A stretch of 64,000 nt of DNA from Sycobia sp. Sy_11 (GCA_018907035.1 JACCIC010000285.1:1-64000); one strand, 5' to 3'; positions 1 through 8,526 are shown, numbered from the stretch's first letter. A program made the numbers and translations. The notes: generated from the letters alone by a model not told the origin.

Positions 1-612
1 TCAAATTTTAAAACGTTCTCGGAATTAGAAGAAGGGTTGAGAAAATTCTACTTGTCACCTAGCGAACGTCGAAATCTTGATCGACAGATCCATAATCGTG
101 TACAAGAACCTAATGAAGACATTCGTGCATTCGATAATTCATTAATTACACTAATGAGACGTCGAGGAGGTTTTTCGGAGGAACAGAAAACCGAAACAAT
201 GTACTACAATATGCTCGCCGAATATAGATTACATATTCGTCGTGATGACGTCAAAACAACGTCAGATATCGTTCAACAAGTAGAAGAGTATCTGGAAACC
301 AAAAAACAGTATGAAAGACAGAAAATTACGAAAAATCACACCTCCACACCTGAATATAAAACAAGAAAACCGGAGATCCGAGTAAATAATTTTAACAATA
401 AAATTGCTTCAGTATACGACCGAACTAAGTGTTGCTGGAAGTGCAAACAAACGGGCCACGATCGTTTTAAGTGCACAAACCAGCAAAAGATCTTTTGTTC
501 ATATTGTGGTCGTGATAATGTATACACTCGTGATTGCAAGTGTCACCCGTCGGGAAACGCCAGGAGGGCCGAGCCCACACCGAACCTAGCTCGGCCCAAC
601 AACAACAACTAG
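1..612 (+). CDS. gag: Gag polyprotein, C-terminal part (partial)
   Basis: The frame is open from base 1 and a TTG near 37 is not a real start. The first ~100 residues resemble the Retrotrans_gag domain, rich in charged and aromatic residues (RKFYLSPSERRNLDRQ). Near the C-terminus are two CCHC zinc knuckles of a nucleocapsid. The first is canonical, C-x2-C-x4-H-x4-C (CWKCKQTGHDRFKC). The second (CSYCGRDNVYTRDC) has Val where His is expected. Gag binds and packages the element RNA. The end overlaps the protease frame by about 80 bases, as in elements that use ribosomal frameshifting between gag and pol. The N-terminal portion is missing at the window edge. Confidence 0.8.
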   Translation, partial: SNFKTFSELEEGLRKFYLSPSERRNLDRQIHNRVQEPNEDIRAFDNSLITLMRRRGGFSEEQKTETMYYNMLAEYRLHIRRDDVKTTSDIVQQVEEYLETKKQYERQKITKNHTSTPEYKTRKPEIRVNNFNNKIASVYDRTKCCWKCKQTGHDRFKCTNQQKIFCSYCGRDNVYTRDCKCHPSGNARRAEPTPNLARPNNNN

Positions 613-932
613 AAATAGAAACTGACAACAGACATTTTGTAAGAGTAATGATTGGCGATTACGAAGTGTCAGCCCTTTTGGATACGGGATCTGTAAGTTC
701 CTATGTGAGTGAACAATTGAGTGAAATCTGTATGAAATTCGGATGCATACTGAGCCAAGTAATCGAATTGCAGTCTTGCAATGGCTCAGAGAAATAAGCC
801 TTGGAAAAATTTATGGACCCAATATATGTACAAGGAAAAAGATTTCAACAAAAAAAATTTTTAGTAATGAATGGCTTACGCCATCCTATGCTCTTAGGTA
901 TGGATACTCTAAAAAAACTTGAAATCGTATAA
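534..932 (+). pseudogene. Retroviral-type aspartic protease, interrupted by a stop
   Basis: This frame overlaps the end of gag. It contains the retropepsin active-site motif ALLDTGS at about 681-701, preceded by FVRVMIGDYEVS, the usual strand before it. A TAA at 795-797 interrupts the frame. The same frame continues to 930-932 with HPMLLGMDTLKKL, which matches the family's second conserved (I/L)LGxD segment. The enzyme would cut the Gag-Pol polyprotein. The in-frame stop suggests an inactive copy, or a sequencing error. Confidence 0.75.
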
Positions 933-1014
933 TATTAAACAACTGTGAAATAAATAAATCAGTAAACCAATCAAATACATCAGGTATGTACAATTGATAC
1001 ACCGTACGGACTAC

Positions 1015-1416
1015 GAATTTAAATCCAACCGAACGTCAGCGATTAGAAAAATTTTTAAAAACAGAGATGGATAAATTTAACTTATCAAAGGTCCTACTCC
1101 GCTCCTGCAACACGAAATCGTTCGTGGAAGAAAAAACACCTATTAAACAGAAATATCGGCCAAGAAATCCGGCCATGGCAAGAAATCATCAATCAGGAAG
1201 TTGATAAAATGCTAAACGAAAACGTAATTCAACCGTCAAACAGTCCGTGGAGTTCACCAGTCGTTATTGTAAAAAAGAAGGACGGAAAAGCACGATTCTG
1301 TGTGGACTTCAGAAAGTAAATAAAGTTACAAAGAAAGACGCTTATCCTCTTCCACAAATTAATGCGACACTAGACAAGCTAAGAGGAGCCCGATATCTAT
1401 CCACATTAGATTTGAA
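1015..1416 (+). pseudogene. Reverse transcriptase N-terminal fingers, frameshifted
   Basis: Gypsy RT pieces appear in successive frames: a leader like RQRLEKFLKTEMDKF, then a VIQPSNSPWSSPVV-type segment near 1225-1260. VNKVTKKDAYPLPQ and LDKLRGARYLSTLDLK follow near 1312-1416. At least three frame changes are needed to link them. One is near 1170-1190, one near 1317, and the last at the A run 1415-1418 just before the YWQ motif. The indels are small and mostly in homopolymers, so decay and assembly error are both possible. No joined protein is given. Confidence 0.75.
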
Positions 1417-3654
1417 AATGGATATTGGCAAGTAGCTCTAACACCGGAAAGCCGTCCTGTCACTGCCTTCACCGTCGCCGGAAAAGGCCTATATGAATTC
1501 AATGTAATGCCGTTTGGCTTACACTCAGCACCGGCTACCTTCCAACGACTCTTAGACAGAGTGATTACTCCAGAAATGGCTCCGTATGCTTTCGCATATC
1601 TAGACGACATCGTAGTAGTCTCGTCTACGTTTGAGGAACATCTACAAAAATTAAAAGAAGTTTTTAACCGATTAAGAATAGCGAAATTAAAACCTAATCC
1701 GGATAAATGCCATTTCGCCCGCTCAAGTCTAAAATATTTAGGACATATTGTAGACAAAAACGGTCTACAAACCGATCCGGAAAAGGTGGCTGCTGTACTA
1801 AATTTAGCACCACCGAAAAACATGAAAGAAATTCAGCGATTTATGGGTCTAATATCATGGTACAGACGATTTCTTAAAGATATCTCGAATGTTGCCGCAC
1901 CACTACATCGACTTACTAGAAAAAAAGCTAAGTGGACCTGGGGAGAAACCGAGCAAGATGCATTTGACAAAATCAAGCAGCTTCTCACAAACGCACCCAT
2001 CCTTTCCTGTCCAGACTGGAGCCGTCCGTTTATCCTGCAAACGGATGCCAGTAAAGAAGGATTGGGAGCTGCGCTTACTCAAGCATATGAGAACAACGAA
2101 CGAGTCATCGCCTTTGCAAGTCGAACACTCTCCCCAGCCGAAAAAAACTATTCCGCCACTGAGCTAGAATGTCTAGCAATTAAATGGGGTGTGTGGAAAT
2201 TTCGAGATTATCTTGAAGGATATCATTTTATTGTACTCACCGACCATCAATCGCTGAAATGGCTTAATAACATAGAGAATCCTTCCGGTCGATTAGCCCG
2301 CTGGGCACTTGAATTAAGCCAGTACGATTTCGAAATTAAATATCGTCCTGGTAAAGATAATTTATTAGCCGATACTTTATCTCGACAGCCGCTAGCCGTC
2401 GAAGCAACTACAATTAAAATAGCAGATTGGTACGAAAAAATATACAAAAATGTGGAGAGTGATCCTGAAAACTACCCCGATTTTTGTATCATTAATGGCA
2501 GATTATATAAGCATATTTTACACACATTAGACTTCAATGATACGAGTGAAAATTTGCAATGGAAGATCTGTGTACCGAAATCCGAGCAACATAGAGTACT
2601 AAACGAAGTACATAACGATCCTACTGCCGGTCATCTAGGAATTTCGAAAACTCTGGTGAAGATATCCAAAAGTTATTACTGGCCTGGAATGCTCCGGATG
2701 ACTACAAACTATGTAAGAAACTGCGAGAATTGTCATCAATTTAAATCTCAACAACAATCACCGGCTGGAAAATTGCATGCGACGTTAGTCGAACAGCCTT
2801 GGGATATCGTGGCCGTTGATCTTATAGGACCGCTCCCAAGATCGTCAAGATTGAACACCTGGCTGTTAGTCATGCAGGATAAATTAACAAAATGGGTAGA
2901 ATTAAAACCCTTACGAAAAGCGACTGCCGAAGCTATAACGCTGGCAGTTAAACAGCAAGTCATTCTACGTTTTGGATGCCCGAAAATTATAATTTCCGAT
3001 AATGGACGACAATTCGTGTCAAAAGAATTTACGGAAATGCTATCAAAATCTGGAATAACTCATAGAAAAACACCACCGTATACGCCGCAGTGTAATCCAG
3101 TAGAGCGAGCAAATAAAGTAATAAAAACCATGATTTCTCAATACATAGAGAAAAATCATCGAACATGGGATTGCTATTTACTCGAGCTACAATTCGCATA
3201 TAATACCGCTACATCCGAAACAACGGGATTTACACCCGCTTACATAAATTTTGGAAGAGAATTAAGAGCACCCGGGTCTCTTGTCCAAAAATTTGGTCAA
3301 ACTTGTAATATTACAGCCGAGAATCGGATTAATAAAATACAAGAGACAATAGAACTTGTACAAAGTCAATTAGCTCGGAGCTTCCAAAAACAAAAACATT
3401 ACTATGATCAAAACCGTCGAAAATGGAACCCGGAAATCGGCGATTATGTATATAAACGCTCACACGAATTATCTAATAAATTAGACGCGTTTAACGCAAA
3501 ATTAGCTCCAAAATATCTGGGTCCGTATACTATTTTCAGGAAGGTATCGCCAGTTATATACGACCTGAAAGATAATAAAGGTCAAATTATTAAACATATT
3601 CATATTAAGGATCTTCGTAAAAGATATAACAATCTAGATAAGATACCACCGTGA
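1417..3654 (+). CDS. pol: Pol polyprotein: RT palm/thumb, RNase H, integrase
   Basis: A continuous frame of about 745 codons (an ATG occurs at 1507). From the ATG, the RT palm has the FAYLDDIVV catalytic box near residue 30, then YLGHIV. RNase H follows near residues 175-300, with ILQTDAS, TELECLA and LTDHQSLKWL. The integrase zinc finger HHCC (HLGISKT..., CENCHQFK) lies near residues 365-410, and the DDE core runs near 430-560 with AVDLIGPL, ISDNGRQF and PVERANK. The C-terminal part carries a GDYV/KLAPKYLGPY segment typical of Gypsy integrases. The frame is intact here, although the upstream RT start is broken. The protein would copy the RNA into DNA and insert it. Confidence 0.93.
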   Translation, partial: NGYWQVALTPESRPVTAFTVAGKGLYEFNVMPFGLHSAPATFQRLLDRVITPEMAPYAFAYLDDIVVVSSTFEEHLQKLKEVFNRLRIAKLKPNPDKCHFARSSLKYLGHIVDKNGLQTDPEKVAAVLNLAPPKNMKEIQRFMGLISWYRRFLKDISNVAAPLHRLTRKKAKWTWGETEQDAFDKIKQLLTNAPILSCPDWSRPFILQTDASKEGLGAALTQAYENNERVIAFASRTLSPAEKNYSATELECLAIKWGVWKFRDYLEGYHFIVLTDHQSLKWLNNIENPSGRLARWALELSQYDFEIKYRPGKDNLLADTLSRQPLAVEATTIKIADWYEKIYKNVESDPENYPDFCIINGRLYKHILHTLDFNDTSENLQWKICVPKSEQHRVLNEVHNDPTAGHLGISKTLVKISKSYYWPGMLRMTTNYVRNCENCHQFKSQQQSPAGKLHATLVEQPWDIVAVDLIGPLPRSSRLNTWLLVMQDKLTKWVELKPLRKATAEAITLAVKQQVILRFGCPKIIISDNGRQFVSKEFTEMLSKSGITHRKTPPYTPQCNPVERANKVIKTMISQYIEKNHRTWDCYLLELQFAYNTATSETTGFTPAYINFGRELRAPGSLVQKFGQTCNITAENRINKIQETIELVQSQLARSFQKQKHYYDQNRRKWNPEIGDYVYKRSHELSNKLDAFNAKLAPKYLGPYTIFRKVSPVIYDLKDNKGQIIKHIHIKDLRKRYNNLDKIPP

Positions 3655-3699
3655 ACTCACTATATAAGGGCCGACCAGAGGCCCAAGAGTATAGTTAAA

Positions 3700-4218
3700 A
3701 TGCAGCACCCCGTCGAACAAGAACTCTGCCGTCAATTCCTGGAACTCAGTGTTCCTATCAAGTGTTATGGACTACCATTCCATGCACTAATTAACACTGG
3801 GACACTGATGACCACGGCGTCAGCAGAAATCGGCAGGATACTTGAGCGACGTGGTGCTCGGCGTGTATACGGGGAAGCGGTTCTCCATCTTAACCGGGAC
3901 CCGTTATACACCATTGATCCTGTCAACATTGTGTCCACATATACACTGGAGGTGGAATACACCTGCAAAGAGAAAACCAGAATAAGTAATTTCGCCATAG
4001 TCCCAGACCAGCCCGTGGACATCATTTTTGGTATGGCGGAAATCAACAAGATTGGATTTCGCGTTCTATGGAACCAAAGAAGTCCAGCAGCCCAGGAACG
4101 TCGCCGAGAAAACAGGCGACTGCATCGTAGAGCAGCCAGAAGAGTCGCCGCTAGATTGGAAGACGAAGGAATCTACACCGCCACCGACTCCGAAAATCCT
4201 AGCATCGACAGCGAGTAA
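3700..4218 (+). CDS. Retropepsin-like ORF in the env position, catalytic Asp replaced by Asn
   Basis: 172 codons, starting at an ATG 45 bases after the pol stop. The N-terminal half has a strand-loop pattern ending ALINTGTLMTTASAEI near residues 28-44. This resembles the retropepsin ALIDTGA loop with Asn for the catalytic Asp. Near residues 105-120, VDIIFGMAEINKIGF resembles the second conserved hydrophobic-Gly strand of that fold. The C-terminus is strongly basic (ERRRENRRLHRRAARR), then acidic. No signal peptide or membrane segment is seen, so it is not an envelope protein. Family membership is inferred from motif spacing. The NTG may be a mutation in this copy or fixed in the lineage. Confidence 0.6.
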   Translation: MQHPVEQELCRQFLELSVPIKCYGLPFHALINTGTLMTTASAEIGRILERRGARRVYGEAVLHLNRDPLYTIDPVNIVSTYTLEVEYTCKEKTRISNFAIVPDQPVDIIFGMAEINKIGFRVLWNQRSPAAQERRRENRRLHRRAARRVAARLEDEGIYTATDSENPSIDSE

Positions 4219-4338
4219 AACTGTAAGGAAAGAAATATATAAATATTTTATTAAATTTATAGATTATATCATTTAAGTTTAAATTTTAATGTTCGAAAAT
4301 GATTTGGTGCTACGTGTGGAGTATTTAATATAAAGGAT

Positions 4339-4385
<47 letters not shown>

Positions 4386-4735
4386 ATATAACTTTTTCAA
4401 AAAAAAAAAAAAAAAAAAAAAAAAATAATATAACTTTTTCAAAAAAAAAAAAAAAAAAAAAAATTTATATTTTTGTTTCAATAAATTTTTTATTTTTTTT
4501 ATTTTATTAATATTATATTTTATGTTACCAAAAGAAATTTAATCATTTATATTTGCGATAATGACATTGTAAAACCGACCAAATATTTATATATTAAGTA
4601 CGAACAAGGGTTGATGCCCTCTCGAGAAAAATAAAATTTAACCCGGGGAAGGTTAAATAAAAATTTTTTGAATAATAATTTTAAATTTAAAGTTAAATTT
4701 AAAATTATTATTCAGTACTCGTTAATACTTACTAG
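4219..4735 (+). repeat. A-rich 3' region with a tandem poly(A) unit and two palindromes
   Basis: No gene. Three poly(A) runs (about 4347-4382, 4400-4425, 4441-4463) are separated by repeats of AATAATATAACTTTTTC. A hairpin (ATTTAACC 4636-4643 with GGTTAAAT 4651-4658) and a larger palindrome at 4670-4713 follow. Confidence 0.7.
4670..4713. repeat. Perfect palindrome, 21-bp arms, 2-base spacer
   Basis: The arms 4670-4690 and 4693-4713 are exact reverse complements, separated by AG. Both are AT-only apart from the outermost G/C pair. The palindrome sits just upstream of the GC-rich ORF and follows a second shorter hairpin. Confidence 0.9.
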
Positions 4736-5275
4736 CGAGACCTGCTCGTCGCCGAACAGGAGTTAAATAATAGTTTAAGAATTCCGGTACGTCCGCGTTT
4801 GGTCGTACCGCCAGCACGACCGCCTCGTCTGCAGGTGGAAGGCCGATGCTCTTCCATCATAAAACACGTCGGGCCGAAACCTGCAGCCGTCCCGACGACA
4901 CCACGGGTCAGCGAGGCGGACGTGCCTCCAGCCGACGGCGAGCAGCCCGCCCTACCGAGTAATGCACAAACGCCCGGGCCACCACGACCTGCGCCACAAC
5001 TACTGCCAGCTGAGCAGACCGTTCCGCTGGGGATGCCGTCGTTACCGGCTCCCGAGTATAAGCCTCACGGTTCGGCCCCGACGGACGACACGCGTCCTTG
5101 GCGTGCGTTCATCTACGATGAAGAGGCCACGTTGTTTTTCCGTCTGGGAGCCGTGCGGCATCGTCAGCGCATCGGGAACCGGAGGTTCCACATGCGGATG
5201 GACGCAAAAACGGGGCATGTGAGATGTGTCACATGCTCCGAGAAAAAGATTTGTATGTTTAACACTTTTATTTAA
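4736..5275 (+). CDS. Unrecognised GC-rich ORF within the LTR element
   Basis: The frame opens after a TAG at 4733-4735 and runs to a TAA at 5273-5275, about 179 codons. There is no ATG near the start, and a TTG at 4799 is the first alternative start. The first ~110 residues are proline- and alanine-rich (PPARPPR, PGPPRPAPQ). The last ~60 are charged and more structured (TRPWRAFIYDEEATLFFRL, RRFHMRMDAKTGHVRCVTC). Base composition is far more GC-rich than both flanks. I recognise no family. It lies between the retropepsin-like ORF and the LTR, so it may be a spliced accessory product, or a fragment of a different element. A poly(A) run begins right after the stop. Confidence 0.4.
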   Translation, partial: RDLLVAEQELNNSLRIPVRPRLVVPPARPPRLQVEGRCSSIIKHVGPKPAAVPTTPRVSEADVPPADGEQPALPSNAQTPGPPRPAPQLLPAEQTVPLGMPSLPAPEYKPHGSAPTDDTRPWRAFIYDEEATLFFRLGAVRHRQRIGNRRFHMRMDAKTGHVRCVTCSEKKICMFNTFI

Positions 5276-5452
5276 AAAAAAAAAAAAAAAAAAAAAAATA
5301 AAAAAAAAAAAAATAAAAAACACACATTATTTTTTATTTTTTTTTTGACACATTTTTCATACACACTTAACATGATTACGAACAGTACAAACTTATAAAT
5401 TTTGTATAATAATATGTACGAAATAAAATTAGTTCGATATCCCGCACTTCAC

Positions 5453-5484
<32 letters not shown>

Positions 5485-5502
5485 TGTATATGTATATTAC
5501 AT
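5276..5502. repeat. Poly(A) run and (TA/TATG)n tract
   Basis: An A-rich run of about 40 bases follows the ORF stop. It is followed by unremarkable AT-rich DNA and a TA/TATG microsatellite at about 5452-5497. No gene. Confidence 0.8.
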
Positions 5503-5907
5503 TGTAACACTATCAAGGAAATTCGCACACCGCGTATTTGCGAAACTATAATGATATTTTTTCTTGTTATAAAGAGATCCTGCTCTTCTATATTTTACAA
5601 GATAAAAAATTATACACTATGCACACGCGCCGCGCTCCCGAAAAAAGAGGGAGATGCGACGGCCAAAAACATGGCCGCGCAAATTTACTTCGAACAAAGG
5701 ACTCATGTTACACGTTAAAATTTGAGATAGTATTACATCTAATTTGGTGGATGTATTTTACAATACATACACGGAATTAGATGTATAAATTTACAAGAAA
5801 GAATATCGAATATTATTAGAAATAATATATTAAACATATTATTTCTATAATGATTAAATTAAGACTCGCGTATATACCAAATAAACACCGAAAACCGGGC
5901 AAAGGTC

Positions 5908-6099
5908 GCGACGACTACTGAAGAAGGTAGTCGTCGCAACTGCCGAAACTCGAACAAGTAGAGAGAGAACGCGATATCTAGTCTCTCTCTCTACCACTAA
6001 GTTAAGTACAGCGTATGCCGTAGAGGGGATACACTGCGCGCGGCAAGAGAACGCGCGTTCAATGTATTAGACCGGCGGCCGCTATCCCCTCTAATACAT
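5908..6099. repeat. Cluster of perfect short inverted repeats in the LTR U3
   Basis: Three 11-bp perfect stems occur in a row: GCGACGACTAC 5908-5918 with 5927-5937; GTAGAGAGAGA 5958-5968 with 5984-5994; TAGAGGGGATA 6021-6031 with 6083-6093. A 9-bp pair ATGTATTAG 6062-6070 / 6091-6099 overlaps the last stem, so the two would compete. Confidence 0.8.
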
Positions 6100-6503
6100 G
6101 TCACACGCACACTATTATACGCTCTCACTGAGCAGCCTGAGCCGCAACCAATGTAGCGAACGCGCGAATACCAGCATATACAACGGGTGTCCAAAAACGA
6201 ATGCACCCGCTGTATTTAATTAAATTAACTAAAGCAAATAATTTAATGTACACATAATGCATAAATATATGTATATAAATATTTAAGCTTGTGTATATGT
6301 GTATTATTATTGTGCGCAGGACACAGGCTGCTAATAATAACGAAATACAAAATAATAATTGTTGTAATTATTATTGAATATTATAATTATTATTAATTAT
6401 TATTGTTATTATTATAATTATTGTTATTATTAATATAATTATTATAATTCGGCGCCTCGTCCGAAATTAAACGAGCGGCGACGGAATTATCCGATTATTT
6501 TGC

Positions 6504-6537
6504 TATAAAAAGGCCCGCAAAAGGCAAAATCGGCAGT
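6504..6537 (+). promoter_or_regulatory. LTR core promoter: TATA box and start-site motif
   Basis: TATAAAA at 6504-6510 is followed about 30 bases later by GGCAGTTCG (CAGT at 6534-6537). This spacing fits RNA polymerase II initiation at an Inr. The hairpin array would begin about 105 bases into the transcript. Inferred from motif and spacing only. Confidence 0.55.
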
Positions 6538-6639
6538 TCGCCCGGTGAACCAACTACCCCGAAGTTGTTTCACACGAACTCCTCCCGGAGCTAATACCTT
6601 TTCCAGAGCTCGATTTAATCCTGACTTTTTTCCTTTCCG

Positions 6640-6987
6640 AAATTATTAACTTGATCTCTGTTGCGAGGCGCTCCTCAAAAGACAGACGGTTAATAATTTA
6701 CCTTTCCGAAGTAAACGTGATCCTGGTTGCGAGGCGCTCCTCAAAAGACCAGCAGTTTACTTGTCCTTACATTTACCAACTTCTCCGAAGTTATTAGCTT
6801 GATCTCTGTTGCGAGGCGCTCCTCAAAAGACAGACGGCTAATAACTTTACCTATCCTTAAGTAAACGTGATCCTGGTTGCGAGGCGCTCCTCAAAAGACC
6901 AGCAGTTTACTTATCCAGACCAGAAATTCTCCCCTTAACTCTTGATCCTGGTTGCGAGGCGCTCCTCAAAAGACCAGCGGAGTTAAG
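6640..6987 (+). repeat. Array of five tandem covarying RNA hairpins in the LTR leader
   Basis: Five units start at 6640, 6709, 6788, 6858 and 6934. Each contains the invariant core TGCGAGGCGCTCCTCAAAAG, in which GAGG can pair with CCTC. Around it is a middle stem that is CTGT/ACAG in units 1 and 3 but CTGGT/ACCAG in units 2, 4 and 5. Outermost is a stem whose sequence changes while pairing is kept. The outer arms are AAATTATTAAC/GTTAATAATTT (unit 1), AAGTAAAC/GTTTACTT (2), AAGTTATTAGC/GCTAATAACTT (3), TAAGTAAAC/GTTTACTTA (4) and CTTAACTC/GAGTTAAG (5). The position downstream of the TATA box means it would lie in the 5' leader of the element RNA. A packaging, dimerisation or translation role is possible but not shown. 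Confidence 0.9.
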
Positions 6988-7394
6988 TTTGTTCCTTATT
7001 TTTTTTACCTTTCAAATCAACCTGTCTCGATTCATTAAATCCCCGCGTGGAAAATAACACCGGGTATTCGTGCGGAAACTAGCGCCGAATATTAGAGGCA
7101 TTGCGGAAAATAGCGCTAAATTTATACAAATAAATATATAGATCTAGCTATAGTTTACCTTTATTAATTATTTTTTGTGTTTATATTGATTTGTTTCAGA
7201 ATCCTGTAGATAGAGGAGCTGATTTATTTTTTCGTAAATAAATTTATATTTTTTGTTAAAAAAAATTATATACTGTGTTCGTGTAATATTATTTTCCTGA
7301 AACCGCCGTCCAATCCTGAAAAACTTCCTCCCCTCTCAAAACTACCCTGGGAAGATACCGCGTAGGCTATCCCGAGGGGGATAGGAACGTTACA

Positions 7395-7934
7395 AACTTA
7401 CTAAATCATTGGGCATCAAATAACAAGCCGTTCCTTTGCGCCTAAAAGTATTGGGACTCATGCAAATGGTTGAAAATTGGGTACCATATGCATTAACTAG
7501 GAGATATCGAACCGAGATTTTGCATGCGTTACAGCGAACTCCTTCCTCCGAGTGGTCAACCCATCAAAAGACCATTGTATCGAATCCAACTGTTGCGGCT
7601 TCGGTGAAAAACTATTTGAAGAATAGTGGATTGGAAATTCTGCCACATCTACCATATAATCTTGTCTTGACACTATCTGACTACCACTTGTTTCGATGAA
7701 TTCAGAATGCTTTTACGGGTATACGCTTCAGTTCAGTAGAAAGAATCAAAAATTAAATTGATTATGTTCTTGAGCTCGAAAGACGAAAATATTTTTTGAT
7801 TCAGAATTCATCAATTTCAAGAAAAATAAGAAAGTTATAGCTTTCAATGTATGATACTTTGAATAAAGGATATGTAACCATATTTTCGTGATTAAATCTG
7901 ACATTTTGGAAAAACGATGGAAACTTACTTGCAC

Positions 7935-7940
<6 letters not shown>
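7395..7940 (+). mobile_element. Mariner 3' remnant, split by the LTR element
   Basis: Transposase pieces include VENWVPYALTRRYRTEI and ILPHLPYNLVLTLSDYHLFR, the latter a decayed form of the mariner HPPYSPDLAPSDYHLF motif. The catalytic centre is deleted between about 7560 and 7580. The right terminal repeat ends near 7940 (CTTACTTGCACACCCTA) and matches the end of the copy at 14120-15363. The left part is cut exactly at the LTR border. Confidence 0.8.
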
Positions 7941-7990
<50 letters not shown>

Positions 7991-8485
7991 TTTGAAGCAA
8001 AAAAAATTCTTGAATTGACAAAAAGTTCTGCAAAATAGTAGCAGATTTTTATAAGGAATTGGCATAGGCAAAATGATATACAGGAATATAAATTTATACA
8101 CAGAGGTGTTTTCATATAGAGTTTATTGAACTATTTAATAAATCGGTTACATTATTATCTTGGGTGAAGCCATGACGGGACTTGCTAATTTGTTATAATA
8201 ATAATTGCAATAAAATGAGTAATAATTGAACGGAATAATAAGTTAGTTACAAAATAATTAAAAATAATGAAATATATATCTTATAGACTATATATTTCAA
8301 GAAATTTTCATTATATATTTCTATTTATAAGGTTACTAGCATCCCCCGTCTTGGCTTCGCTCGAAATAATAATTTAACTGATTTTTTAAACTGTTCAATA
8401 ATATATATGTAGAACGTACTCTATGTATAAATATGTATTTCTATAGATAATTAACTATCATCGCTTTCATATAAAGGAGCATTCG
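7941..8485 (+). repeat. Duplicated mariner flank, copy 1
   Basis: After a (TA)n tract (to about 7986) the sequence from TTATTTGAAGC to GCTTTCATATAAA is closely repeated at 15364-15905. There it also starts directly after a mariner of the same family. No ORF is recognised. The mariner and this flank were evidently copied together, or both lie in one larger repeat. Confidence 0.8.
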
Positions 8486-8526
8486 CTTGAAAAAGGTGAT
8501 ATTTCACCGAACATTTTGTACGATAT

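Larger units (their letters stand above)
1..7394 (+). mobile_element. Gypsy-class LTR retrotransposon, right part (5' end off window)
   Basis: The coding order gag, protease, RT, RNase H, integrase is that of Gypsy/Metaviridae elements. It is followed by two extra ORFs and a long LTR-like region. The reading frame is already open at base 1, so the left LTR, primer-binding site and gag start lie outside the window. The right border at 7394 (ending GTTACA) is set by homology: from 7395 the sequence resumes inside a mariner transposase that aligns with the fuller copy at 14120-15363. The element therefore inserted into a mariner. Frameshifts and a stop between 795 and 1417 make this copy non-functional as read. 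Confidence 0.85.
5503..7394 (+). repeat. Probable 3' LTR (left border uncertain)
   Basis: The right end GTTACA at 7389-7394 is fixed by the abutting mariner homology. TGTAAC at 5503-5508 is its exact inverted match and would give a 1.9-kb LTR. However, no polypurine tract precedes it. A purine run at about 5640-5652 (AAAAAAGAGGGAGA) followed by TG is an alternative left border. Promoter-like and poly(A)-signal-like sequences (TATAAAA 6504; AATAAA near 7125 and 7235) fit a U3-R-U5 layout. The left LTR is outside the window, so this could not be checked. Confidence 0.5.

Noticed and set aside
1359..1823. Minus-strand ORF of 154 codons
   Set aside because: Lies opposite the RT region of pol, which has clear catalytic motifs on the plus strand.
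6640..6987. CRISPR array
   Set aside because: Five repeats with variable parts, but the variable parts are stem arms that pair with each other, the host is a eukaryotic LTR element, and no cas genes are present.
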